A stretch of DNA of 64,000 nt from Dokdonella_A sp044227025 (GCF_044227025.1 NZ_JBGAFX010000003.1:248001-312000); one strand, 5' to 3'; shown: positions 34,531 through 43,223, counted from the stretch's first letter. Notes: generated from the sequence alone by a model not told the origin. Translations and numbers: made by a program.

Positions 34531-34904
34531 GCGAGCCCACCCGGGACGACCGCGTGCGCGACTTCAGCGCGTTCCGCCAGCGCATGAACGAGCGCATCCT
34601 CGGCCAGGACAATCAGGTGGTCCGGCGCTTCTTCGCGCTCGACACGCAGACCTACAAGGCCGGCGCGCTCGACGTGAAGACGAAGGAGATGCTCGGCCTG
34701 GTCGCTTCGCTGGTGCTGCGTTGCGATGACTGCATCAGCTATCACATCGCGCAGTGTTTCGATGCGGGCGTCAGCGAAGAGGAGTTCTTCGAGGTGTTCA
34801 GCGTCGGGCTGGTGGTCGGTGGATCGATCGTCATACCGCATCTGCGCCGAGGTGTGGATTTCCTCGACCACATGAGTGGTGCAGCCAAGCCGGACGCGCC
34901 GTAG
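34527..34904 (+). CDS. Carboxymuconolactone decarboxylase/AhpD-like protein
   Basis: A 125-residue helical protein with the AhpD-type motif E-x11-C-x2-C-x3-H: Glu54, Cys66, Cys69 and His73 (VLRCDDCISYH). This points to an alkylhydroperoxidase or disulfide-reducing activity rather than carboxymuconolactone decarboxylation. Overlap with grxC by 4 bp suggests that glutaredoxin and this protein act together in thiol-peroxide metabolism. Family members are usually trimers or hexamers. Convergent with the secreted protein at 34909, only 4 bp between the stops. Confidence 0.9.
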   Translation: MSEPTRDDRVRDFSAFRQRMNERILGQDNQVVRRFFALDTQTYKAGALDVKTKEMLGLVASLVLRCDDCISYHIAQCFDAGVSEEEFFEVFSVGLVVGGSIVIPHLRRGVDFLDHMSGAAKPDAP

Positions 34905-34908
34905 CCCG

Positions 34909-36015
34909 TTACGGCGATACGCGGATCAGTCGGACCGCGGCGCCGTTGGCCTGGCGACCGACGAGGCGGTCGAGGCCGACTCGATCGAAATCGGCGAGCA
35001 CGTCCGCGCCGTCCGACAGCGTGCACAGGTCGGGCAGGGTGCTAGCGCTGTTGCTGCGACAGTCGAGGCTTGCGTTGGCGCTGCCGTCGACGAGGTGGAA
35101 CGCATCCGCGTCCTGGCGTGCGGCCGTCGAGAATTCGAACTGGCGCGGGGCGGTCTCGTCATCGGCGACGAGCACCCAGCGGCCGTTCCAGCTGGCGCTG
35201 GTTTCACTGGGCGAGAAGCGCATGCGCGACAGCGAGAGCATTCTCACCTCCGTGCCGACGCCGTCCTGTTGCCGCACCAGCCATGCGCGCGCGCGGGTCG
35301 GTGCAAGGAATTCGATTTCCAGGCGAGGGCCGGACTGTGCGGTCGGCGGGCTGCCGGTCGGCGAAAACAGTGGATCGCCGTTGGCGAGTTCGACCAAGGG
35401 GACGACCGCGGTGCGCCCGCGCACATGGGCGCTGCCGAAGTACCAGGTGGCGCTGCCCGACTCGGCGAATCCATACAGGCTGATCGCGATCTGGTCTCCC
35501 TGCGATTCGAGGCTGATCCCGGTGCTGCTCGATGCGGGTCCGGTTTCCGCACTGGCCTGCGACCACCAGAAGCCGCTCTCCGGTTCGATGCTCGCGGACA
35601 AGTCGGTATCGACGAGTTGGAACGCCGCCAGCGAACGGGTTCCGTCCGCATCGGAATAGACCCGCAGCCGATACACCTGTCCGCGCAGCAACGGCGTTCC
35701 GGCCATGTTCGTGGTATCGACGCGCAGCGCGAACGGACTCGGGTGTGCTTTGTCGCAACCGCTGCGCGAGGCGTGCAGTTCGACCGACAGGTCGACACCC
35801 TCCGCATCGACGCGTTCGATCTTCGGCGTGCAATTCGCCGGTGCCCGCCCGTAGATGGCGATGCTCGACGACGGTTGGCGCGAAGACAGGCCCGCGGTTT
35901 CGAAGCGCACGCGCAGGCTTGCATCGGCGGCTGCCGCGATGGAGGGAGCGGAGGCGACGAAAGCAGAGCCCGCGGCAACCAACGCGGCGAGTTTTCTTGT
36001 GTGGTTCAGGGGCAT
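34909..36015 (-). CDS. Secreted protein of unknown function
   Basis: A 368-residue exported protein with a signal peptide (MPLNHTRKLAALVAAGSAFVASAPSIAAA, cleavage after AAA or AA). The mature part is beta-rich and shows two loosely repeated blocks of about 130 residues, including WYFGSAHVRGRTAVVPLVEL and WNGRWVLVADDETAPRQFEF, which look like lipocalin-type or beta-sandwich strands. Four or more cysteines (ANCTPKIE, SRSGCDKAH, ASLDCRSN, LPDLCTLS) suggest disulfides. I do not recognise the family. A 176-bp gap separates it from the divergent isocitrate dehydrogenase gene. Confidence 0.7.
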   Translation of the reverse strand: MPLNHTRKLAALVAAGSAFVASAPSIAAAADASLRVRFETAGLSSRQPSSSIAIYGRAPANCTPKIERVDAEGVDLSVELHASRSGCDKAHPSPFALRVDTTNMAGTPLLRGQVYRLRVYSDADGTRSLAAFQLVDTDLSASIEPESGFWWSQASAETGPASSSTGISLESQGDQIAISLYGFAESGSATWYFGSAHVRGRTAVVPLVELANGDPLFSPTGSPPTAQSGPRLEIEFLAPTRARAWLVRQQDGVGTEVRMLSLSRMRFSPSETSASWNGRWVLVADDETAPRQFEFSTAARQDADAFHLVDGSANASLDCRSNSASTLPDLCTLSDGADVLADFDRVGLDRLVGRQANGAAVRLIRVSP

Positions 36016-36191
36016 TAACGGATAATGCGCGCCGACGTCGGCCCGGAGCAAGCCCGGGTCGCGGACATCCCTGTCGCGTAACGGTTTTTCTCGCCGGTGC
36101 ATGCCACTGACGCCGTGACCTTCCCGAGGTCGCCGGAGCCGCGCGACTGCTCGCCACCCGCGTGTCCAGGCACGCTGCACGGAGTGTTTCG

Positions 36192-37199
36192 ATGAACAAG
36201 ACCATCGCGGTGATCCGCGGCGACGGGATCGGCCCGGAAATCATGGATGCGACCCTTCGCGTGATCGAATCGCTCGCGCTCGGCCTGCAGTACGAATTCG
36301 TCGAAGCGGGTCTCGCCGCCTACGAGAAGAGCGGTGAACTGTTGCCGCAGGTCACGCTCGACGCGATCGCGCGCCATCGGGTTGCGTTGAAGAGCCCGCT
36401 GACCACGCCGGTCGGCGAGGGCTTCAGCTCCATCAATGTCGAATTGCGCCGTCGCTTCGACTTGTACGCGAACGTGCGCCCGGCAATTTCGTTCCCGAAC
36501 ACGCGCTCGCGTTTCGCCGAGAACGTGGACCTGATCACGGTGCGCGAGAACACCGAAGGCGCCTATGCCGGCGAAGGCCAGCAGGTCTCCGAGGACGGTG
36601 CGACCGCGACACTGGTGCAGAAGATTACGCGCAAGGGTTCAGAGCGCATCGTGCGCTACGCATTCGACCTCGCGCGACGCGTCGGCCGCAAGAAGGTCAC
36701 GATCGTGCACAAGGCGAACATCCTGAAATCCACCTCGGGCTTGTTCCTCAAGGTCGCGCGCGAGGTCGCCGCGCAGTACCCGGAGATAACCTGCAACGAG
36801 ATGATCGTCGACAACTGCTGCATGCAGCTGGTGATGAAGCCGGAGCAGTTCGATGTGATATGCACCACCAACCTGTTCGGCGACATCATTTCCGACCTGT
36901 GTGCCGGTCTCGTGGGCGGCCTCGGTCTGGCGCCGGGTGCCAACATCGGCGCCGATGCCGCGATCTTCGAGGCCGTGCACGGTTCCGCGCCGGATATCGC
37001 CGGCAAGGGTATCGCCAATCCCTGCGCGCTCCTGCTCGGTGCCGCTCAGATGCTCGACCACCTCGACCATCCGACCGAGGCGGCGCGCCTGCGCGCGGCG
37101 ATCCGCGCGACGCTTGAAGCGCGCGATCGCACTACCCCGGATCTCGGCGGCAGCGGCACGACGCAGACATTCGCCGACGCAATCATTTCGCGCCTGTAA
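36192..37199 (+). CDS. NAD-type isocitrate dehydrogenase (isocitrate/isopropylmalate family)
   Basis: A 335-residue beta-decarboxylating dehydrogenase. It starts KTIAVIRGDGIGPEIMDATL, has ENTEGAYAGEGQQVSEDG (the N-E-E isocitrate phosphate-loop region), KANILKSTSGLFL with the catalytic Lys, and DIISDLCAGLVGGLGLAPGA with the metal Asp. The nucleotide loop EAVHGSAPDIAGKGIANP is of the NAD-preferring type. The single-subunit length of about 335 fits bacterial NAD-IDH; homoisocitrate or tartrate dehydrogenase activity cannot be excluded. It catalyses isocitrate to 2-oxoglutarate in the TCA cycle. Confidence 0.87.
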   Translation: MNKTIAVIRGDGIGPEIMDATLRVIESLALGLQYEFVEAGLAAYEKSGELLPQVTLDAIARHRVALKSPLTTPVGEGFSSINVELRRRFDLYANVRPAISFPNTRSRFAENVDLITVRENTEGAYAGEGQQVSEDGATATLVQKITRKGSERIVRYAFDLARRVGRKKVTIVHKANILKSTSGLFLKVAREVAAQYPEITCNEMIVDNCCMQLVMKPEQFDVICTTNLFGDIISDLCAGLVGGLGLAPGANIGADAAIFEAVHGSAPDIAGKGIANPCALLLGAAQMLDHLDHPTEAARLRAAIRATLEARDRTTPDLGGSGTTQTFADAIISRL

Positions 37200-37274
37200 A
37201 AGGAGCGATCGCAGGGCTTGTGGTAGGGCGGGTCGAGCGTGCAAGCGCGAGTCCCGCCGCATTTCCGCCCTGCG

Positions 37275-38075
37275 TCAATCGACGCGCGCACGCCCCGTGC
37301 CGAGCACGCGCAGCCGGCTCTTGCCGGGCCGATAGCCAGCGCGCAAGGCGTCCTGCACGAACCCGATCGCGGTTTCGACCGCCGCTTCGAGTGTCATGCC
37401 GCGGCTGATGCACGCCGCGATGGCAGCGGACAGCGTGCAGCCGGTGCCGTGATGTTCACCGGCGAGCCGGCGCTGGCGGAACCAGTGTCTGGCCTGCCGC
37501 GTCAGCAGCAGATCGACCACCTCGTCACCCGCGAGATGGCCGCCCTTGAGCAGCACCGCGCGTGCGCCGAGATCGAGCAGCCCGGTCGCCGCCGCCTGCA
37601 TGTCGCGCTGCCGGATGCGGCGGCCGAGCAGGGCCTCTGCTTCCGGAATGTTCGGTGTCACCAAGTCGACGCGCGGCAGCAAGTCACGGCGCAGCGTCGT
37701 CGCCAGCGCCTGCGTGCCGAGTCGTGCGCCGGTGGTCGCTACCAGCACCGGGTCGAGAATGAGCGGAATCCTGCGATGCGTCGCGAGCACGGCGACGACT
37801 TCGCGCGCGAGCGCGGGCGTTGCCAGCATGCCGAGCTTGATCGCGCCGACACGAAAATCCACCAGCACGGCCTCGATCTGCGCGCGCAGGATAAGGCGTG
37901 TCGCGGTCTGCACGGCATCGACACCGCGCGTGTTCTGCGCCGTGAGTGCGGTGATCGCGCAAGTGCCGTGCACCCCGAACGCGGCGAACGTGCGCAGGTC
38001 GGCCTGGATACCCGCGCCGCCGCCGGAATCGGAACCAGCAATGGTCAGGGCGATCGGAACGGGGCGGTGGCTCAC
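37275..38075 (-). CDS. thiD: Hydroxymethylpyrimidine/phosphomethylpyrimidine kinase
   Basis: ThiD phosphorylates HMP and HMP-P for thiamine synthesis. The GTG at 38075 gives a 267-residue protein starting MSHRPVPIALTIAGSDSGGG, the diagnostic ribokinase-fold N-terminus. ARAVLLKGGHLAGDEVVDLL and HGTGCTLSAAIAACISRGMT hold the anion hole and catalytic Asp region. PVLVATTGARLGTQAL is also conserved. Upstream-extended starts are not supported. Divergent from the outer-membrane protein gene; the 145-bp gap holds the promoter at 38164. Confidence 0.93.
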   Translation of the reverse strand: MSHRPVPIALTIAGSDSGGGAGIQADLRTFAAFGVHGTCAITALTAQNTRGVDAVQTATRLILRAQIEAVLVDFRVGAIKLGMLATPALAREVVAVLATHRRIPLILDPVLVATTGARLGTQALATTLRRDLLPRVDLVTPNIPEAEALLGRRIRQRDMQAAATGLLDLGARAVLLKGGHLAGDEVVDLLLTRQARHWFRQRRLAGEHHGTGCTLSAAIAACISRGMTLEAAVETAIGFVQDALRAGYRPGKSRLRVLGTGRARVD

Positions 38076-38163
38076 GAGATCTGTCGTATTTTTGCGACGC
38101 CGGTCGCGGCGCTGGAAGGGGCCGTTTTGCAACGGATTTGTCGTAAAAAGGCTGCGGATGCGC

Positions 38164-38192
38164 TTGACAACTGTTGCGTTTTCGCCAAGGAT
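38164..38192 (+). promoter_or_regulatory. Promoter upstream of the outer-membrane protein gene
   Basis: TTGACA (38164-38169) is a perfect -35. A weak -10 (AAGGAT, 38187-38192) follows after 17 bp. The local DNA is AT-rich relative to surroundings (AACTGTTGCGTTTTC). The start codon is 28 bp beyond the -10, so the leader is short, about 20 nt. Confidence 0.5.
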
Positions 38193-38220
38193 AGGCCGCG
38201 GATTACATCACAAGCACTCC

Positions 38221-39435
38221 ATGATCGCAGCAGGGGCGATGCAGCGGGCAACAGCAATCGCAGGGAGATGGATGGGGGCGCTGGGCACAGGGCTGGCGCT
38301 CCCATTTTTTTCCGTACTCGTGCAGGCCGCGCCGCTTGACGGCGGGCCGGCTGCTGCGCGCGCCGCAGAGTTGCAGCAGGGTGCCGGCGGTTCGGTGCTC
38401 GCGCGCTGGCATGACTACGCGCTGGCCAGCATCACGCCACAGTTTTCCTGGGCGTTGCAGCCGCAGGCGCTGGTCGCGCCGCACGTGCTCGACAATTATT
38501 CCGGTGAAATCGAGCGGCCGTCCTTGTTCGGAGGGCCCGCGGGCGGTTCCAGCCGCTTGTCGATTTCGGTCGCGACCGGCGCAGTTTCCGACACGCCGAG
38601 CGTATTGCCGACCGGTGAGCGGACGCACTGGGCCGGCCTGCCGAATGCAGGCTTGCAGCGCACCGTCATTGCGCCGTCGCTGGACACGAACTGGGGCGAG
38701 CGCGGCAACGTGCGCCTGACCGGTGTGCTCGCCTACCAGAGGTTTGCGAGCATCGACCTCGGCACCACGACGAACACTTGGCGCCCGTTGCCGACCTGGG
38801 GGCGCGACAGTTCATACGGCGCGGGTGCGCGCATCGATGTCGGCAACATCATCGGCACGCATTTGCGCTGGGAGCTCGGAGTGCAGTCGCGCGTCGGCAT
38901 GGACGCATTCGCGAACTATCGCGGCGTGTTTGCCGACAAGGGCGATTTCGACATTCCCGCGAGTGCCACGGCGAGCGTCAGTTATGCGCTCACCCCGGAT
39001 TTCTCGCTCGATGCCGGCGTGCAGCGCGTGCAGTACAGCGCGATCCGTCCGTTCACGAGTTCCAACCTGCCGACGCGGTTCCTTGCCTTGCTCGGCGACA
39101 GCTCCAGTCCCGTGTTCGCGTGGCGCGACCTCAACGTCTACAGCCTGGGTTGGACCCTGCGCGACGAGGATCTGGGCAACCTGCAAGTGCGTTACACGAC
39201 ACGCCAACAGCCGGTGCCGACCTCCAGGCTGCTTGAAAACGCGCTCGCATCCGCGACCGCGAACGACCTGTTCTCGCTCGGCTGGTCGCGCGCGATCGGC
39301 ACCGGGACGAACGTCAGTTTTTCCGCGAGCTACGCCAGTTCGCCGTATTATCTGCTGATGCCTACCTACATCACCCGAGCCGATGGCACCGCGAGCCGCT
39401 TCGAATTCGAGGCATTGTGGTCGACGCGGTTCTAG
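38221..39435 (+). CDS. Outer-membrane beta-barrel protein of unknown function
   Basis: A 404-residue exported protein with a signal peptide ending near residue 37 (VLVQAAP) and a long amphipathic beta pattern throughout: alternating hydrophobic residues, many aromatic girdle residues, and a C-terminal phenylalanine (ALWSTRF), the BAM recognition signature of outer-membrane barrels. GVQRVQYSAIRPFTSSNLPT shows the strand-turn pattern. No TonB box or plug domain. Substrate unknown. An alternative ATG at 38239 would leave a slightly shorter signal. It ends before a strong bidirectional terminator. Confidence 0.8.
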   Translation: MIAAGAMQRATAIAGRWMGALGTGLALPFFSVLVQAAPLDGGPAAARAAELQQGAGGSVLARWHDYALASITPQFSWALQPQALVAPHVLDNYSGEIERPSLFGGPAGGSSRLSISVATGAVSDTPSVLPTGERTHWAGLPNAGLQRTVIAPSLDTNWGERGNVRLTGVLAYQRFASIDLGTTTNTWRPLPTWGRDSSYGAGARIDVGNIIGTHLRWELGVQSRVGMDAFANYRGVFADKGDFDIPASATASVSYALTPDFSLDAGVQRVQYSAIRPFTSSNLPTRFLALLGDSSSPVFAWRDLNVYSLGWTLRDEDLGNLQVRYTTRQQPVPTSRLLENALASATANDLFSLGWSRAIGTGTNVSFSASYASSPYYLLMPTYITRADGTASRFEFEALWSTRF

Positions 39436-39465
39436 CAGGCGGAAGCGGGAATCGAGAATCCTTCG

Positions 39466-39497
39466 AGCAAAACGCCCGCATCTGCGGGCGTTTTGCT
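39466..39497. terminator. Strong bidirectional terminator
   Basis: AGCAAAACGCCCGC (39466-39479) pairs perfectly with GCGGGCGTTTTGCT (39484-39497) around ATCT. T-rich on the right and A-rich on the left, so it can stop both the outer-membrane protein transcript and the convergent phoH transcript. It is flanked by degenerate GGAATCGAGAATC / GATTCCCGACTCCC repeats. Confidence 0.93.
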
Positions 39498-39546
39498 TGA
39501 CGCCGGAGACACCGGCTTTTTTTTTGCGATTCCCGACTCCCGGCTT

Positions 39547-40947
39547 CTAAAGCACCTCCGACGCATAATCCGCCAGCCGCGAACGCTCGCCCCGGCGCAG
39601 CGTGATGTGTGCGCTGTGTTCCCAGTTCTTGAAGCGGTCGACCGCATAGGTCAGGCCCGACGTTGTTTCGGTCAGGTAGGGCGTGTCGATCTGTTCGACG
39701 TTGCCCAGGCAGATGATCTTGGAGCCGGGGCCCGCGCGCGTGATCAGCGTCTTCATCTGTTTGGGCGTCATGTTCTGCGCCTCGTCGATGATCACGTAGC
39801 GGCTGAGGAAGGTACGCCCGCGCATGAAGTTCATCGAGCGGATCTTGATGCGCGAAGCGAGCAGGTCGTTGGTCGCCGCGCGGCCCCAGGCACCGCCTTC
39901 CTGCGGGTTGGTCAGCACTTCGAGGTTGTCGGTCAGCGCGCCCATCCACGGCGTCATTTTTTCCTCCTCGGTGCCGGGCAGGAAGCCGATGTCCTCGCCG
40001 ACCGACACCGTCGCGCGCGTCATGATGATCTCGCGATAACGCTGCTGGTCCATGACCTGCGCGAGACCCGCCGCGAGCGCGAGCAGGGTCTTGCCGGTGC
40101 CGGCGGTACCGAGCAGGGTTACGAAATCGATCTCCGGGTCCATCAAGGCGTTCAGCGCGAAATTCTGTTCGCGGTTGCGTGCCTGGATGCCCCAGACCGA
40201 ATGCGAGGCGCCGAGGCGGTAGTCGTCGACGATCTGCAGCACCGCCTTCTGCCCCTGCAGGTGCAGCACGCGCAGCTCGACTTCATCCTCGCCCGGCAGG
40301 TACAGGTTCTGATTGGGATGCCAGTCCTCGTCCTTGCGTCGTTTGACCTCGTAGAACGTGCGGCCGCGTTCGGACCACGAGCGCAATTCGCCGTGGCGAT
40401 CCCAGAAGTTCGCCGGCAGTTCGGCGAGGCCGTTGTAGAGCAGGCTGAAGTCATCAAGCGCGCGGTCGTTCTCGTAGTCTTCCGCGGTGATTCCGTAGAT
40501 CTTTGCCTTGATGCGCAGGTTGATGTCCTTCGACACCAGCACGACCGGTTCGCGCGGGCGCGCCTCGCGCAGGCCGACGACGGCGGCGAGGATGAGGTTG
40601 TCCGGCAGCGTGCGCGTCGAACGCTTGTCGATGGCGACATGCGCGTTGGTCTGGAAATACAGGCGCCCCGCCTTCGGTTTGCGGTCGAGCTGCAGTCCCT
40701 GCGGCAGGCGCAATTCCACGCCATCCTCGATCGGATGGCCGTTGCCGGCGAGCATCAGTTCGTTGAGGAAGCGGCTGACCTGGCGTGCATTGCGTGACGT
40801 TTCCGAGGTGCCCTTCTTGGCAGCATCCAGTTCCTCGAGCACGGTCATCGGTATGAACACATCGTGTTCCTCGAACCGGAACAGCGCGGTCGGGTCGTGC
40901 ATCAGCACATTGGTGTCGAGCACGTAGATGCGCTTGCCTCGAGTCAT
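39547..40947 (-). CDS. PIN domain - PhoH family ATPase (YlaK/PhoH2 type)
   Basis: A 466-residue two-domain protein. Residues 1-140 form a PIN-type RNase domain (YVLDTNVLMHDPTALFRFEE, with DTNVL as first acidic site). The C-terminal PhoH domain has the Walker A TLLGTAGTGKTLLALAAGLA and Walker B VIIDEAQNMTPKQMKTLI. PhoH2 proteins act as sequence-specific RNA helicase-RNases in actinobacteria; in gammaproteobacteria the role is less defined. The start at 40947 places the PIN motif close to the N-terminus. It is not linked to the phoB block here, 7.5 kb away. Confidence 0.93.
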   Translation of the reverse strand: MTRGKRIYVLDTNVLMHDPTALFRFEEHDVFIPMTVLEELDAAKKGTSETSRNARQVSRFLNELMLAGNGHPIEDGVELRLPQGLQLDRKPKAGRLYFQTNAHVAIDKRSTRTLPDNLILAAVVGLREARPREPVVLVSKDINLRIKAKIYGITAEDYENDRALDDFSLLYNGLAELPANFWDRHGELRSWSERGRTFYEVKRRKDEDWHPNQNLYLPGEDEVELRVLHLQGQKAVLQIVDDYRLGASHSVWGIQARNREQNFALNALMDPEIDFVTLLGTAGTGKTLLALAAGLAQVMDQQRYREIIMTRATVSVGEDIGFLPGTEEEKMTPWMGALTDNLEVLTNPQEGGAWGRAATNDLLASRIKIRSMNFMRGRTFLSRYVIIDEAQNMTPKQMKTLITRAGPGSKIICLGNVEQIDTPYLTETTSGLTYAVDRFKNWEHSAHITLRRGERSRLADYASEVL

Positions 40948-41029
40948 GCGGAAGCCTCGTGGGGGGGAAGGGAGAGACGCATGCCGCTGCGCGCGTCGGG
41001 ACAATCAGGATGGCAGCGGGAAATGACGG

Positions 41030-41491
41030 TCACGGGTGCGCGAGGCGCTCCAGTACCGCGGTCGCATGCCCGGGCACGCGCACGCCGCGCCACTCGGCGA
41101 CGAGCGAGCCATGGGCGTCGATCAGGAAAGTGCTGCGGATCACGCCGATGAACTTGCGGCCATACAGCGTCTTTTCACCGAGCACGCCGAATGCGTTGCA
41201 CCAGGTTTCATCGGTGTCGGCGAGCAGCGGGAACGGCAGCGCGTGCTTGTCGCGGAATTTCGCGTGCGACGCGACGGAATCGCGCGACACGCCGATGATC
41301 TCGCAGCCGAGCTTGCGGAATTTCGGGTAGAGATCGCGAAACCCGTGCGCCTCGCTGGTGCAGCCGGGGGTATTGTCCCTCGGATAGAAATAGACAACGA
41401 CGGATTGGCCGCGCAGGTCCGCCAGTGCCAGCGTGCTGCCATCATGCAGGACGCCCTTGAGCTTGGGTACCTTCTTGCCGATTTCGGGCAT
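41030..41491 (-). CDS. bcp: Peroxiredoxin, Bcp/PrxQ type
   Basis: A 153-residue cytoplasmic thioredoxin-fold peroxidase. It reduces hydrogen and organic peroxides. The peroxidatic Cys44 is in TPGCTSEAHGF. E. coli Bcp has its resolving Cys five residues on (TPGCTVQAC). Here that position is His49, so the resolving Cys is elsewhere (Cys64 in RKLGCEIIG or Cys near 99 in DETWCNAFG) or the enzyme works as 1-Cys. It starts 2 bp after the stop of the GcvR-like gene, so the two form a unit. Confidence 0.93.
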   Translation of the reverse strand: MPEIGKKVPKLKGVLHDGSTLALADLRGQSVVVYFYPRDNTPGCTSEAHGFRDLYPKFRKLGCEIIGVSRDSVASHAKFRDKHALPFPLLADTDETWCNAFGVLGEKTLYGRKFIGVIRSTFLIDAHGSLVAEWRGVRVPGHATAVLERLAHP

Positions 41492-41493
41492 CG

Positions 41494-42087
41494 TCAGAAC
41501 TTCATGGGGTCCATGATCGCGTCGAGGTTGAGGCCGTCGCAGAATTCGAGGAAATCGTCGCGCAGCGCGGCGATGTGCATGGTGTTCGGGATGCCGATGG
41601 TGATCTGCGCCGAGAACATGTCGGCCCCGGTCTGCATCGCGCGATAGCGCGTCGAATGCAGCTGCTCGATCGTGATGTTCTGGCGCTCGAAGAACTCCGC
41701 GAGCTGGAACAGCACGCCGGTCTTGTCGGCAGCGACGACTTCGACCACGTAGGGCAACAGGTTCGACTGCGGTTGGCGCGCGCTGGTGCGAAAATGCGCC
41801 AGCCGCAGCGTGCCGTCGCGATCCAGCCGGGCGAGCGCGTTTTCGAGCTTGGCGATCGCGTCCCACGCGCCCTGCGCGAGGGCCAGCACACTGAGCTCAT
41901 TGCCCAGCGTCGAGACTCGCGCCTCGGCGAGGTTGCAGCCGCATTCGGAGATGCGCTTGCTCAGCGCGACGAGGGGCGAGTTCGCGGGTGCGCCGAAGGC
42001 GCTGATGAGGAGATAGTTCTCGTTCGAAGCGGGGCGTGCCGCGGCATCGCCCGGGACCTGCTTTCCTGCCTGCTTCACGGTTCCCAT
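41494..42087 (-). CDS. gcvR: Glycine cleavage repressor-like ACT domain protein
   Basis: A 197-residue cytoplasmic protein with two ACT domains: NYLLISAFGAPANSPLVALS (residues about 24-95) and PYVVEVVAADKTGVLFQLAE (about 108-185). The layout matches GcvR, which inhibits GcvA in E. coli and is next to bcp there too. The start at 42087 is the first Met in a good context; the frame upstream appears non-coding. No DNA-binding domain is present, so it acts through protein partners or ligand sensing. Divergent from dapA with a 199-bp gap. Confidence 0.88.
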   Translation of the reverse strand: MGTVKQAGKQVPGDAAARPASNENYLLISAFGAPANSPLVALSKRISECGCNLAEARVSTLGNELSVLALAQGAWDAIAKLENALARLDRDGTLRLAHFRTSARQPQSNLLPYVVEVVAADKTGVLFQLAEFFERQNITIEQLHSTRYRAMQTGADMFSAQITIGIPNTMHIAALRDDFLEFCDGLNLDAIMDPMKF

Positions 42088-42286
42088 GTCCTGCCCGTCG
42101 ACACCGTAGACCGGTGCGCTCCGGGTCAGAATACTTGCGCGCCGAAGGGGTCGCAAGCCGAATCCGCGCCCTGTCGCGGATTGATCCGTTTGCCGGCGAA
42201 AAGCCACGCGCTCGCCCGGGCTTGCGCATGGACGCGCGCAAGTGTCGCGCTTACCATCGACGGCCTAATCCTCAGGCGGGTCCGAC

Positions 42287-43189
42287 GTGATCCTTAAAGG
42301 CAGCATCTGCGCATTGGCGACGCCATTCCGGGCGGCTGACGGCGCGCTCGACCTCGATGCGTTCGAGCGGCTGATCGATGCGCAACTCACGGGTGGCACG
42401 CGCGGCCTCGTCGTAGCCGGATCCACCGGCGAGGCCGCCGCGCTGGACGATTCGGAATTCTCGCGCCTGATCGAGTGTGCGGTCGCGCGCGTCGGCGGAC
42501 GCGTCCCGGTGCTCGCCGGCAGTGGCCTTCCGGCGACCGCGAAGACGATCGCGCAGACGAGACGTGCGGTCGCCGCGGGCATCGACTTCGCGCTGGTGGT
42601 CGCGCCTGCGTACGTGCGACCTACTCAGGAAGGCATGGTCCGCCATTTCAGCGAGGTCGCCGACCACGCCGGGGTTCCGATCGTTCTCTACAACGTGCCG
42701 ACGCGCACGGCCTGTGATCTCGAGCCGGAAGCCGTCGCGCGGCTCGCGGCGCACGGCAATATCGTCGGCATCAAGGAAGCAGTGAGCGATGCGCAACGCA
42801 TGCAGGACCTGCTCGCGCTGAAGAGCGAGGCATTCGCGGTACTCTCGGGCGACGATCCGACCGCGGCGCGCGCCATGCTGGCAGGCGCCGACGGGGTGGT
42901 CTCGGTGGCCGCAAACGCGGCGCCAGCGGCCTTCGCGCAGATGTGTGCGGCGTGCCTGCGGGGCGATCGGGCTGGCGCGATCGCTCTTGACCAGCGCCTG
43001 CAGCCGCTGTACGCCGCGCTCGGCGTCGAGCCGAACCCGATTCCGCTCAAATGGGCGCTGTCCCGCCTGGGTTTCGGCGACGCCGGCCTGCGCCTGCCCC
43101 TGACCGTGCTGAACGCAGACCACCATGCGATCGTCGCCGATGCGCTAGCGGGCCTCGGGATGGTCGAGGCCGCCGCCGCAGTCGGGTAG
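42287..43189 (+). CDS. dapA: 4-hydroxy-tetrahydrodipicolinate synthase
   Basis: DapA condenses pyruvate with aspartate semialdehyde, the first step of lysine and diaminopimelate synthesis. The 300-residue TIM barrel keeps the catalytic triad features: Thr47 (GSTGEA), Tyr135 (VLYNVPTRT) and Schiff-base Lys163 (GIKEA). GTG is the start codon. The following gene encodes a BamC-like lipoprotein, as in the E. coli dapA-bamC arrangement, starting 34 bp downstream. Feedback inhibition by lysine varies in the family and cannot be read here. Confidence 0.96.
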   Translation: MILKGSICALATPFRAADGALDLDAFERLIDAQLTGGTRGLVVAGSTGEAAALDDSEFSRLIECAVARVGGRVPVLAGSGLPATAKTIAQTRRAVAAGIDFALVVAPAYVRPTQEGMVRHFSEVADHAGVPIVLYNVPTRTACDLEPEAVARLAAHGNIVGIKEAVSDAQRMQDLLALKSEAFAVLSGDDPTAARAMLAGADGVVSVAANAAPAAFAQMCAACLRGDRAGAIALDQRLQPLYAALGVEPNPIPLKWALSRLGFGDAGLRLPLTVLNADHHAIVADALAGLGMVEAAAAVG

Positions 43190-43223
43190 ACTAGGCGGAT
43201 CACCTGACGACGGGGCGGTATCT

